Below are positions 16,650 through 25,426 of a stretch of 64,000 nucleotides of DNA, piece by piece. The position numbers and the translations under genes were made by a program. The notes below the pieces were generated by a model, which saw only the letters and a list, made by a program, of their open reading frames with translations, was not told the origin of the DNA and ran no database searches. Positions within the stretch are counted from its first letter, which is position 1; every line of letters begins with the position of its first letter. Source of the DNA: Lewinellaceae bacterium (lineage in GTDB: Bacteria > Bacteroidota > Bacteroidia > Chitinophagales > Saprospiraceae); the NCBI GenBank assembly GCA_020636095.1, contig JACJYN010000008.1, positions 248,001 through 312,000 of the forward strand, in the 5' to 3' direction.

Positions 16650-19076
16650 TCATCCCTCCAACTCCAACTCAAGCCTCCAGGCATTTAACCTTCCCACATC
16701 GCGGAAAGCCAGGTCCTTCACCTTCAATATCCAGTCGCCCTTAGCCGGTTGTCCGGTAAGCGGTTGCAGGGCGGGAGTATCCAGGCTGGAATAGGTTTCT
16801 GCGATATTGTCAGTAGCCCCGCCTCTACGGTGGCGTAAAACAGCCTCTTTCCCCTGAGGCGAGGCCAGGGATACCTGCAGGTCGCCCGTGAAGGAATGCA
16901 TTATGTCCAGCCCAATGGTTACCTTCTTTACTACCGCCTGATCCTCCACCCTCAGAGCCCGTTCTACCCCAAATGGCTGGTCATCGGGGATGGCGGCCTG
17001 CGGATGATCTTCCAGTGTAATCAGGCGAGTAGGTTTAAAAACCAGGGATAGGGCCCATTCCTCCAGTTTTCCGGTATCGCGGGGCGCGATGTCCTGAACG
17101 GCCAACCACCAGGCGCCTTCGGTGAGCTCTCCCAGCATGCCTTTCAATGCCGGCGTATTGGCCAGGGTATAAGTTTTGCGGATCTTATTTTTCCCTCCCC
17201 CCTCCTTATCGTGTAACAAAGCCATTTTATTGGAAGGCGCCACCAGGGAAACTTTCAGGTCGCCGATATAAGAATGGGTAATGCGTACGCTAACCTCCAG
17301 GTTGGTTACGGCCCCTTTCTCTTTCACCTGGATCGGAACCGCGATGCCCTCATATTGGTTGTCGGAGATAGCTAAGTCCGGCGCTGAGCGCTCATTGAAT
17401 TTTCGGGGTTGCACTGCTTCCTGTTCAATTGCTTTAGCTACCGCTTTAAAAGCATTTACCTTTCCGTAGCCGAACCATTGGGAGTGGCCCTTTTCATCGT
17501 AGGCGCCCAGCGCAAGGCCTAACTGCCGGTCTTTCCCGGTATCCACGATCTTATCCGCCGTCGTTTGCAGAATAGCCCTTACCTCTTTGGCCGTAAGGCG
17601 GGGATTAGCGGAGAGCACCAGCGCCGCCGCGCCCGCCACCAGAGGGCAGGCACTGGAAGTGCCGCCAAAGGCGGAGGTATAATCAGAGGAGTCGTAGCCC
17701 GCCCGCCCGCTGCGGTCGGTCGTGTAAACCGCCCGGCCCGGGAAGGGAGGGGATACTTTGGGATAGGTCGGTTCCGGGCCAATACTCGGATAGGCGTTAT
17801 TGCTGGGGGCGCAGACTGAAATCTCTGCCCCCCAATTACTGTAGGCTGCTTTCTTATTGAGGCTGGTGCAGGCCGCCACCGCCATGACGGCCGGGTGAGC
17901 GGCGAAACCGTTGTACCAACGGATAGGCCCTTGCAGGCGGCCGCCGGGCCAGCCCCGCTCTTCGACCGTGCCGTTGACCGGGCGGTTGGCGTTGCCCGCC
18001 GCGAAGCAGATGACACAGCCTTTGCCGCCCCGCCCTTCGGTTGCCGCCCGGTGGATGGCAATGTGTTGCCGGACACTCAGGGGGAAATGGGCGGCCGCAA
18101 CGCCCCAGCTGTTGGAGATCACCGCCGCGCCCTTTTCTATAGCCCAGTCGAACAATAGCTCGATGGTATTATCGTCAATAGTACCCGAAGTGTGGATGGG
18201 CATCAGGGCACAACCCGGAGCGGCGCCCACAATGCCCTGGTTGTTTTCCTCGGCGACCGCCAACCCGGCGCAGGCCGTCCCGTGATTTTCCTGGCTCCCG
18301 GCTGTCGGCGGGCCACCGCCGGGATTCCTCAGGTTGAGGGGCGCCACTACCTTTCCCCGCCCACTGAAATCCCGGTGGCTGAGGTCGATAAAATCGTCGA
18401 CGACCGCCACGATGATGGAGCGTTCTCCCCGGGTAATATCCCAGGCCCGGCCTGCGTCGATGTGCGCGCCACTATCCAGCTGCAGGCCCCCATCGTGCTG
18501 CAAATACCACTGATGCTTAAACAAGGTATCGGCCGGCTCATAATAGTGCAGGCAGGGGATCGCCACGTTGGCCTCGCAATACTGCACTTCGGGCAGTTCG
18601 TTCAGCTGGTAGGCCAGCTTCAGGGGATTGGCGCGGGCATCAGCCGATAAGCGAAAAATAAAGACGTTCTCCAGCCCCTTTATTTCTTTCATCAGGATCA
18701 AGCCTTCCCGCGCCATCAGCTCCTTGCGGCTCGCATCAGAGCAATCGGGGCTGAACTGCACCGTCATCTCGTCGGTCAGGTAAAAACGCCCCAGGGGGTC
18801 ATCGCTGATCGAATATACATGCGAAGCAAAGGCGACCTCCCGGCTGGCCCGCGTGCGGGCCATGGCCTCCTCCAACCCGCCGCGATCCACGGTGAGGACC
18901 GACAGGCCTTGCGGGGCCAATTGCGCCTCTATTTTGCCTCCCACTGCCCGGCTTAGGGCTTCCTGGTCAGCGTCTGGCATGGAGCGGATGGTGAACGCAT
19001 CGGGCGCCTTGTTGATGGCCAGCTGCCGCCCGCCGCGGATCAGAGGGTAAGGTAGGTTTGGGTTGGATGGGTTCAT
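16650..19076 (-). CDS. Subtilisin-like S8 protease with two P domains
   Basis: 808 aa. Residues 1-170 form a pro-region without an evident signal peptide. In the S8 domain (about 190-545) the catalytic Asp is in VAVVDDFIDLSHRDF (about 226), His in NHGTACAG (about 264), Asn in SNSWG and Ser in GTSSACP (about 471). Two proprotein-convertase P domains follow (about 565-680 and 700-805), each with 'HSYIGDL/HSFTGDL ... L-SPxxK' and a final W. This is the kexin/furin-like layout; the P domains stabilise the protease. Many such Bacteroidota proteases carry a type IX secretion tail, and I see none here. The missing signal peptide raises the possibility of export by another route, perhaps with the neighbouring injection system (inference). 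Confidence 0.9.
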   Translation of the reverse strand: MNPSNPNLPYPLIRGGRQLAINKAPDAFTIRSMPDADQEALSRAVGGKIEAQLAPQGLSVLTVDRGGLEEAMARTRASREVAFASHVYSISDDPLGRFYLTDEMTVQFSPDCSDASRKELMAREGLILMKEIKGLENVFIFRLSADARANPLKLAYQLNELPEVQYCEANVAIPCLHYYEPADTLFKHQWYLQHDGGLQLDSGAHIDAGRAWDITRGERSIIVAVVDDFIDLSHRDFSGRGKVVAPLNLRNPGGGPPTAGSQENHGTACAGLAVAEENNQGIVGAAPGCALMPIHTSGTIDDNTIELLFDWAIEKGAAVISNSWGVAAAHFPLSVRQHIAIHRAATEGRGGKGCVICFAAGNANRPVNGTVEERGWPGGRLQGPIRWYNGFAAHPAVMAVAACTSLNKKAAYSNWGAEISVCAPSNNAYPSIGPEPTYPKVSPPFPGRAVYTTDRSGRAGYDSSDYTSAFGGTSSACPLVAGAAALVLSANPRLTAKEVRAILQTTADKIVDTGKDRQLGLALGAYDEKGHSQWFGYGKVNAFKAVAKAIEQEAVQPRKFNERSAPDLAISDNQYEGIAVPIQVKEKGAVTNLEVSVRITHSYIGDLKVSLVAPSNKMALLHDKEGGGKNKIRKTYTLANTPALKGMLGELTEGAWWLAVQDIAPRDTGKLEEWALSLVFKPTRLITLEDHPQAAIPDDQPFGVERALRVEDQAVVKKVTIGLDIMHSFTGDLQVSLASPQGKEAVLRHRRGGATDNIAETYSSLDTPALQPLTGQPAKGDWILKVKDLAFRDVGRLNAWRLELELEG

Positions 19077-19514
19077 GGTTATATTGTTGGATAGCTATAT
19101 TGTTGGCTTACTGGGTGCTTTTGGGATTGTTATATTGTTACGGTTGGCGGCGTTCGTGGGGATAGTGCAAATTTCTTTGTCTTCTGAAAAACACCCCTTC
19201 ATTTTCAGGCTTCGGCGTGACTTCAGCGTAAGCTCAGCCGAACAGAACTTGCGAACAGCGAATTGCGAACAGCGAATTGCGAACACCCGAACACCTAAAC
19301 ACCTAAATAGTTACATTTTCTTTGTCTTCTGAAAAACACCCCTTCATTTTCAGGCTTCGGCGTGACTTCAGCGTAAGCTCAGCCGAACAGAACTTGCGAA
19401 CAGCGAATTGCGAACACCCGAACACCGAACACCGAACACCAAATAATAACGCCTCCCTATACTAAACACCTCAGAAAGAACGATTATTGAAAGTAGCTTA
19501 ACTAATCTTTTAAT
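19077..19514. repeat. Intergenic region with a ~105-bp direct repeat and short GCGAAC-type repeats
   Basis: The stretch from TTTCTTTGTCTTCTGAAAAA at 19172 recurs from 19317 and continues nearly unchanged for about 105 bp (to about 19280 and 19420). Each copy ends in tandem GAACAGCGAATTGC units, then GAACACC units. CTAAATAGTTAC (19303-19314) repeats the end motif of the intergenic elements elsewhere. No gene is seen. Confidence 0.7.
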
Positions 19515-20015
19515 ATGAAGCCAATGATCAACGCGCTGCTTTTAACCCTTGTCTTATTTACCTGCTCCAAACCGGAAGCGGAGGGCCCTGCCAACGATCC
19601 AAAGATCACCACTGAAAGCAACGCCTTCGCCACCCAGATGCTGGCCGAAGTCAATGCCCTGCGGGCCAGTGGCTGCCGCTGCGGCGGCCGGTGGATGCCC
19701 CCTACCCCACCCCTGCGCTGGAACGGCCTGCTGACCCGCGCCGCCCAGCGCCACGCCAACGATATGTACAACAACGATTTCTTCAACCACCGCGGCTCCG
19801 ACGGCAGCGACATGTCCGGGCGGGTGAGCGAAGCGGGCTACGCCTGGCGGGCGGTTGCCGAGAACATCGCCTGGGGCTATTCGGATGTAACCGCCGTGGT
19901 GCAGGGCTGGAAAGACAGTCCGGGCCACTGTGAGAATATGATGAGCGGGGATTATACGGAGATGGGCGGGGCGCAGGCGGGGAGGTATTGGGTGCAGGAT
20001 TTGGGGAGGCGGTAG
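19515..20015 (+). CDS. CAP/SCP-domain lipoprotein
   Basis: 166 aa. A hydrophobic start ends in VLFTC (residue 17), a lipobox-like site, so it is probably a lipoprotein. The CAP domain (about 35-163) has LAEVNALRASGC, RAAQRHANDM, NHRGSDGSDMSGRVSEAGY, AENIAWG and GHCENMMSGDYTEMGGAQ. These hold the family's cavity residues, two His (in QRHAND and PGHCEN) and Glu. It is closely related to the bacterial 'CAP domain-containing protein' group; function in bacteria is poorly known. It converges on the YWTD gene with only 5 bp between the stops. Confidence 0.85.
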   Translation: MKPMINALLLTLVLFTCSKPEAEGPANDPKITTESNAFATQMLAEVNALRASGCRCGGRWMPPTPPLRWNGLLTRAAQRHANDMYNNDFFNHRGSDGSDMSGRVSEAGYAWRAVAENIAWGYSDVTAVVQGWKDSPGHCENMMSGDYTEMGGAQAGRYWVQDLGRR

Positions 20016-20020
20016 GGGGA

Positions 20021-21604
20021 TTACACTTCCACCTCCAGGGCCATGGCAACTACCGAAACGCCCGATATGACCACCTCTTCCGATGTTCCATCCGGATTGG
20101 AGCGGTGAATCGCCATATTGGGAGCATCGCCCTGGGACCAATACAATTTTCCGGTTTTCTCATCCACTTCCAGATTGGTTACTTTCTGGCGGAGAATGAT
20201 AAGGTCATCACCATTGCCATCAATACCAGAGCTATGTATGCCATCAAATTGTACCCAGAATATTTTTCCGCGCTCCCCATCAACCGCCAGGGCAATAAAG
20301 GAGCTCAGCCCCCTTACGAGATTGGTGTACGAAACCCAGTCGACACCCGCCCCTCTTACTACATTCACTATTATTCCCCAGAGACCCACAAAAGTATCCA
20401 GCCAGAAAAGCAGGCCGAGCGTTGAATTCACGACAATATGATGTGGGCTACGGAGTCCGGAAAACACCACACTACTGTTATTGCCCTGGCGGCCGGAACG
20501 CATGATCCGGCCGGTTTCCTGCCAAAAGACCTCCGCCGGGTCTTGCCGCAAGGAAAGGTATTTATCCACTTCGCCGTCGTAATTCAGCTGCCTCCATTCC
20601 CGGCCCTCCGTATTCACGCTGAGCATATACGGCTTGTGGTCCTCCTCTTCTCCCTCCTTCTCATGCTGTATCCAGTATATCCTCTTTTCGACACTATCCA
20701 CTGCAATTCCTTCCGGACGAGAGGTGGGATAGGCTAACGTATCAAATTCGTTATCGGGAAAACGCTTGCGGTAGACCCGCCCGTTGGCGCCGGGCCAGAA
20801 CAAATGGGCAGTCATGGGATCCCAGGCCAGGCCCCCGATGGGATGCCGGCCGCCGAGCGGGATGTAGGAATCATCCTGTCCGTTAAAATCCGAAGACCCG
20901 ATACGCTCACCACCGGCCTCTGCCCAGTACAGCCTGCCCGCCAGCAGGTCGATAGTGATCCCACGGCCGCCATTGAGAGCAATGGGTAGCGTAAATACGT
21001 ACCCTCCGGTGAGAGGCCGCTGCCGTATCCGGCTGGAAGCGCCGCTGCCGCTCACCCAGTAGAGCATGCCCCCCCACAGATCGATGGTTAAACCCCACAG
21101 TTCGCCCTGGCCGGATAAAAAAGGTTCCCAGGTATTATCAGGGTTGTTCTCCTTCAGATCAGCCCGGTAGATCGTTCCGGAAGCACTGGTCCAGTATACT
21201 TTCCCGGCGTGAATGTCGAGCACCAGCCCCCGGGCGCGGGCACTGCCGGAAACTACATCTTCCACTGGAGGGTTAGGCCCGGCAGAAATGCTGGCCCGGC
21301 AGATGCCGGTTTCATCCTCCTTCGTCCAGTAAACCATACCGGCCTCAAGGTCCAGGTCGATGAAATAAGGGTCTTCCCCGGTGATCAGGGCCTCCAGTTC
21401 GCTGCCGTCCAGGTTGGCCCGGAGGATCTTGTTAGCGCCCAGGTCCGACCAGTACACCTTCCCGGCATTCTGGTCAACCTTGATATCAAAAGGTTCCTGC
21501 ATGGCCGGCACAACGGGCACTTTCCCGGGGTCAGCGGGGCCTTTCCGGTAGATAGCGTAATCCAGGCCGGGATCTGTCCAGTAAACTTTGGGGTATTCCT
21601 CCAT
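20021..21604 (-). CDS. YWTD-type beta-propeller protein
   Basis: 527 aa, made almost wholly of LDL-receptor class B repeats of about 43 residues: KVYWTDPG, KVYWSDLGANKILRANLDGS, MVYWTKEDETGICRA, KVYWTSASGTIYRADL, MLYWVSGSGASSRIR, RLYWAEAGGERIGSSDFNGQ, then more degenerate copies and KLYWSQGDAPNMAIHRSNPDG. Eleven or twelve blades would make two six-bladed propellers. There is no signal peptide. The start is 31 bp after the AAA+ ATPase stop on the same strand, so it is probably the last gene of the injection-system group. Such propellers bind proteins or glycans; a role as accessory binding or cargo protein is inference. Confidence 0.8.
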   Translation of the reverse strand: MEEYPKVYWTDPGLDYAIYRKGPADPGKVPVVPAMQEPFDIKVDQNAGKVYWSDLGANKILRANLDGSELEALITGEDPYFIDLDLEAGMVYWTKEDETGICRASISAGPNPPVEDVVSGSARARGLVLDIHAGKVYWTSASGTIYRADLKENNPDNTWEPFLSGQGELWGLTIDLWGGMLYWVSGSGASSRIRQRPLTGGYVFTLPIALNGGRGITIDLLAGRLYWAEAGGERIGSSDFNGQDDSYIPLGGRHPIGGLAWDPMTAHLFWPGANGRVYRKRFPDNEFDTLAYPTSRPEGIAVDSVEKRIYWIQHEKEGEEEDHKPYMLSVNTEGREWRQLNYDGEVDKYLSLRQDPAEVFWQETGRIMRSGRQGNNSSVVFSGLRSPHHIVVNSTLGLLFWLDTFVGLWGIIVNVVRGAGVDWVSYTNLVRGLSSFIALAVDGERGKIFWVQFDGIHSSGIDGNGDDLIILRQKVTNLEVDEKTGKLYWSQGDAPNMAIHRSNPDGTSEEVVISGVSVVAMALEVEV

Positions 21605-21634
21605 GCGCTTGGGTCTTTGGAATAAGGGATTACT

Positions 21635-22969
21635 TTAGTGCAGTACCTTTCCTTCTTTGGAAAACTCCTTCTGAATACCGGCGAGGACATCTGGCGCGGT
21701 GATCTCGCTGCCGCGGCGCTCCAGGGCTTGCAGGCAACAGAACTGCACGACGTTCATGATGCTTGCTCCCGACAGTTCATAGCGGTTGGCCACCCTTTTG
21801 AGGTCGACCTCCGGGGCCAGGCCCACCTTTTCCGGAAAGGCCTGTTCCCAGATGCGCAGCCGCTCGGCGGCCTTCGGCATGGGGAAGTGGATGATGGACT
21901 GAAAGCGGCGGTTAAAGGCCTCGTCGATGTTGTTCTTGAAATTGGAGGCCAGTATGGTCAGGCCGTTGTATTCTTCGATGCGCTGCAGCAGGTAGGAGAC
22001 CTCCTGGTTGGCGTATTTATCGTGGGCGTCTTTTACGCTGGTCCGCTTGCCGAACAGGGCGTCCGCCTCGTCGAAGAAGAGAATCCAGTCTTTACTTTCC
22101 GCCTTGGCAAAGAGGTGGTGGAGGTTCTTCTCCGTCTCTCCGATGTATTTGGAGACCACCATAGATAGGTCCACCTTGTAGACGTCCCGGCCGGTATACT
22201 TTCCCAGCAGGCTGGCAGTCAGGGTCTTGCCGGTGCCGGGAGGGCCGTGGAACAGGGCGCGGTAACCCGGTTTCAGTTTTCTGCCCATGCCCCAGTCGTT
22301 GTACAGCACGGGACCGTATTTCACCCAGGTTTCCAGTTCCTTGATCTGCTCCATGGTCTGGCCGTTGAGCACCAGGTCGCTCCATTCGAGCTGGGTCTCG
22401 ATCAGCTTGGCCGGGAAGTTCATGCTGAAGCGGGGGCGGGAGACCTTGCCGGTGGTGAACAGGTCGACGTACTCCTGCGACAGGACGACCTTGCCGCTCA
22501 TGCGGGGTTCGCCGGCCGGCGGTTCCTCAAGCCAGAAGATCTTGCGTTTGGCGAAAAAATGCTCTTCGTTGAACAGTTGCTGGACTTCCAGCCTGCGTTG
22601 GAGATCAGTGCCGGCCAACAGGAAAATGGCCGTCTCGCCGGTGGGTATAAATCCGCGGAACTGCTTGCCCCTCACCCCGCCGATCTGCGGAAAGTCACCC
22701 GCCTTGGGCAGGGATTCGGTGATCACCTGGTCGAGGAACTGCGGGTAGACGTGAGGCGCCAGGCCCAGGACCAGCAGTAGATACTCCTCACCCGACAGTT
22801 GGTGTTGCTGTACAAATTCCGACAGCGGGGTCTGCACCCCGTTGCCGCCCAGAGCGGGCAGGCCCCGGAAGCGCTTCCCGTCAAAGAACTCCATCATTCG
22901 GCCCTGTATCACCGTAGAAAGATGACCTAGAGCGGATTCGAGATATGCTATGGATCTGGCTTCGATCAT
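21635..22969 (-). CDS. AAA+ ATPase, Afp15-like (eCIS assembly)
   Basis: 444 aa. The N-terminal 200 residues form an adaptor domain found with eCIS ATPases. The AAA+ module has Walker A FHGPPGTGKTLTA (about 240-250), Walker B WILFFDEADALFGKR (about 293-307), sensor 1 TILASNFKNNID and arginine fingers in FNRRFQ. The FtsH/CDC48-like core with the 'FGKR' extension is typical of Afp15/PVC15 ATPases, which are needed for particle assembly or disassembly and are not part of the finished tube. Here it lies downstream of the cargo genes, 19 bp after a DUF4157 gene. Confidence 0.88.
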   Translation of the reverse strand: MIEARSIAYLESALGHLSTVIQGRMMEFFDGKRFRGLPALGGNGVQTPLSEFVQQHQLSGEEYLLLVLGLAPHVYPQFLDQVITESLPKAGDFPQIGGVRGKQFRGFIPTGETAIFLLAGTDLQRRLEVQQLFNEEHFFAKRKIFWLEEPPAGEPRMSGKVVLSQEYVDLFTTGKVSRPRFSMNFPAKLIETQLEWSDLVLNGQTMEQIKELETWVKYGPVLYNDWGMGRKLKPGYRALFHGPPGTGKTLTASLLGKYTGRDVYKVDLSMVVSKYIGETEKNLHHLFAKAESKDWILFFDEADALFGKRTSVKDAHDKYANQEVSYLLQRIEEYNGLTILASNFKNNIDEAFNRRFQSIIHFPMPKAAERLRIWEQAFPEKVGLAPEVDLKRVANRYELSGASIMNVVQFCCLQALERRGSEITAPDVLAGIQKEFSKEGKVLH

Positions 22970-22988
22970 TGGCCTTTATTTTGGGGAA

Positions 22989-24491
22989 TTAATCACATAC
23001 TTTGGGCACCTTGGTTCCCTCCGGAGCCTGGAACTGCTTGTATTCGTCAATGGAAGTACCAATGCAATCGGTGCGTTTGGCCGAAAACGCCTCCATTTTT
23101 TTGCTGTAGGCCTCCCGGGCGCTTTTGTACTGCTGGACCGCCGCTGCGAAAGCATCCTTTTGCATGCCTACGCCCGAAGGGAAGGCCGGATAGGGATTGT
23201 TGCGCAGGAAGTTCAGGTAATCGCTGCCATGGCTGCCTTCGTGGTGGCCAAGGGAGGTCGTGCCGACGGCCTTGTCTTCCTCTGTTGTCCCTTTTCCATA
23301 GGCGGAAGGCACTTCTGGGCCGGAGTCTTTCCCATATGTAGTTTGAATGATCACTTGCGGCATGGTGGGCGGATTGTTTACTTTGGTAACGATCCCGTTG
23401 GCATCATACTCATAGCCGTCGTACGACCAGGAGCTGGGGTCGAAATCGAAGGCCGTTTCCGCTCCCTGAAGGCCCTCCTGCACCTTATCCGGCCGGATGA
23501 TGACCGTCAGTCCGTTGATGATCATTTTTACTTCCCCTGTCCTCGGGTTGGGCTTGGAGCCCGCAGGCAAGGGTGTGCTGATCTTCCCATCGCCGCTGCG
23601 CTGGATCAGGGCATTCCCCAGCGGCTTGCGCCGGATGGAATCGCCCTTTTGCTGAATGACGTGGGTCAGCTCGTGGGCGAGCAGGCGCTTGCCCTGGCTG
23701 GTGTCGGGGTTGTATTTGCCGGTGTTGAAATAGATGTCTTTGCCGTGGGTGAAAGCCTGGGCCCGCAGCTGCCGGTTCATGCCGACGGATTCGCGATCGG
23801 TATGGACGCGCACGCCGCTGAATTCCACGCCGAAGGCATGCTCCATTTCCGCGCGGGCCTTGGGAGACAGGGGGCGCCCTCCGCCTTTGCTCTTCTCCAG
23901 GCGGCTGGACAGCGGCGGCCGGGCCGATGGTTGTCCGCCCTCAGTTTTGCTCTGCACTCCGGGAGCGCCGGTGGTTTTTTCCTCTTCTTTGGGCGCCCCT
24001 TCTTCTCCCTGCTTCTGTACTTCTTCCTCTTTCTTCGCCTGCGGCATAGCCTCTTCTTCCTCCTTTTTCATCTGCGCTTCCGGCTGCTCTTCTTCTTTGG
24101 GCGCTCCCTCTTCCCCCTGCTTCTGTACTTCCTTTTCCTTGTCCATCCGCTGCAATTCCGGTTTCTCCTGGATATACTTATCCTTTTCGATGCGCTGGGT
24201 GTTGGTGCCCATTTCGTCTTCCTTGGGGTTGGTCATGTAGCGCTGAATGCCGGGAAGGCCCTGGCGCTGCACCGCCGGCCCTTTCTGAGATCCGCTGACG
24301 ACGGACTCGGCGGCAGCATCGGCCTCCTTCTCGTACTTATCGCCCGGCTTTCCGACGGTTAGCTTGGTTTGAAAAAAAGGCTCTTCCTTGGCTTGCACCG
24401 GATGATCGGCCGATTTGGAGAAGAAGGGCTGTTCTTTCTGGTCCTGTTGCGGGTTCCGGAGGCGGCGGGAACGGCGGGTACTTCTCTTCAT
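22989..24491 (-). CDS. eCIS-associated DUF4157 protein with a C-terminal HExxH domain
   Basis: 500 aa. The N-terminal segment has the signature TKLTVGKPGDKYEKEAD (about 42-58) shared with the two large cargo genes. A charged E/K/P-rich spacer carries two copies of a KEEEVQKQGEEGAPKEE-like repeat (about 100-170). The DUF4157 domain (about 210-285) has FSGVRVHTD, AFTHGKDIYFN and HELTHVIQQ (HExxH at about 270). The C-terminal domain (about 300-500) ends with HHEGSHGSDYL (about 414-424), a second HExxH of the kind seen in DUF922-like secreted metallopeptidases. It is a candidate injected protease, but the activity is inference. The gene stays GC-rich throughout, unlike the two larger cargo genes. 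Confidence 0.8.
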   Translation of the reverse strand: MKRSTRRSRRLRNPQQDQKEQPFFSKSADHPVQAKEEPFFQTKLTVGKPGDKYEKEADAAAESVVSGSQKGPAVQRQGLPGIQRYMTNPKEDEMGTNTQRIEKDKYIQEKPELQRMDKEKEVQKQGEEGAPKEEEQPEAQMKKEEEEAMPQAKKEEEVQKQGEEGAPKEEEKTTGAPGVQSKTEGGQPSARPPLSSRLEKSKGGGRPLSPKARAEMEHAFGVEFSGVRVHTDRESVGMNRQLRAQAFTHGKDIYFNTGKYNPDTSQGKRLLAHELTHVIQQKGDSIRRKPLGNALIQRSGDGKISTPLPAGSKPNPRTGEVKMIINGLTVIIRPDKVQEGLQGAETAFDFDPSSWSYDGYEYDANGIVTKVNNPPTMPQVIIQTTYGKDSGPEVPSAYGKGTTEEDKAVGTTSLGHHEGSHGSDYLNFLRNNPYPAFPSGVGMQKDAFAAAVQQYKSAREAYSKKMEAFSAKRTDCIGTSIDEYKQFQAPEGTKVPKVCD

Positions 24492-24552
24492 GGTTTCAGG
24501 ATTTTGGAGTTTGCTTGACCATCTTAAATTAAGAAAAAAAAGGGAAAAAAGC

Positions 24553-25350
24553 TTATTTCATTTCGGCAATGTTCTTCAGCCGCTCCAGCAGTTCGGTGGC
24601 CAGGTCCATGTAATCCATAGCGGCGTTGGCGCTGGTGCGGTAGGTAAAGATGTCTACGCCGGCATCCTGGGCTTCGACCACGGCCACGTTGACCCGGACC
24701 TTGGTGTCGAACACCTTGCCGGGATAAGCCGCTTCCAGGCTGCCGAGCACTTTCTGGTTGATGTTCTTGCGGTTGTCGAACTGGGTGAGGATCAGGCCGA
24801 GCAGGCTCAGTTTTTTGTTCAATCTTCTCTGTACCAGTTTGATGGTCGTTTCGTCGAAGCTGGTTACTCCTTTCAGCGGCAGTACTTCCGCCTGCAGCGG
24901 CATGATGACAAAATCGCTGGCCACCAGAGCATTGATGGTCAGCATGCCGATGGCGGGCGGGCAGTCGATCAGGATGAAATCGTAGGTGTCCCGGTGAGGC
25001 CGGAGCAGTTGCTCCAGGGCGTGCTCCCGGTCGTACATGGAGACCATTTCCAGCTCGGCCTTGGCCAGTTCGAGGGAGGCCGGGATGAGGTGCATGCCGC
25101 AGACGTCAGCCCTGATGCGCAGCAGGTCCGGCGATTCGCCCAGCAGTTCCTGATGCAGCAGGTGGTAGATGCTCTCTTTCTCCTCCTCCTCGCGCTCCCG
25201 GATGCCGAGGGCATGGGTCAGGTTGGCCTGCGGGTCCATATCGATGAGCAGGACGGAGTGGCCCAGGTCGCGCAGGGCGGCGCCCAGGTTGATGGCGGTG
25301 GTGGTCTTGCCGGAACCGCCTTTTTGTATGGCGAGGGAGAGGGTGGGCAT
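24553..25350 (-). CDS. ParA/MinD-type ATPase in the eCIS locus
   Basis: 265 aa. Deviant Walker A KGGSGKTTTAINLG (residues 10-23), switch I DMDPQANLTHALG (about 40-52), Walker B FILIDCPPAIG (about 125-135) and a C-terminal YMDLATELLERL. It is a complete ParA-family ATPase. No ParB gene or parS site lies nearby, and the neighbours are eCIS genes, so chromosome partition is unlikely. Positioning particles in the cell or on the membrane, as ParA-like proteins do for other large complexes, is inference. Confidence 0.88.
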   Translation of the reverse strand: MPTLSLAIQKGGSGKTTTAINLGAALRDLGHSVLLIDMDPQANLTHALGIREREEEEKESIYHLLHQELLGESPDLLRIRADVCGMHLIPASLELAKAELEMVSMYDREHALEQLLRPHRDTYDFILIDCPPAIGMLTINALVASDFVIMPLQAEVLPLKGVTSFDETTIKLVQRRLNKKLSLLGLILTQFDNRKNINQKVLGSLEAAYPGKVFDTKVRVNVAVVEAQDAGVDIFTYRTSANAAMDYMDLATELLERLKNIAEMK

Positions 25351-25426
25351 ATCAGAATGTGTTCAAATATTTAAGATACGGGCTTTGGGGGGGAATTCCA
25401 AAGGGCCTTTCCTTTTTTGTAGGCGC

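Noticed and set aside
8300..19450. CRISPR array
   Set aside because: The repeats found are palindromes or tandem units without regular unique spacers, and no cas gene is present.
22950..24362. 470-aa open frame opposite the DUF4157 gene
   Set aside because: Runs over the repeats of the real gene; FFLFFGRPFF-type low complexity is the complement of the E/K-rich spacer.
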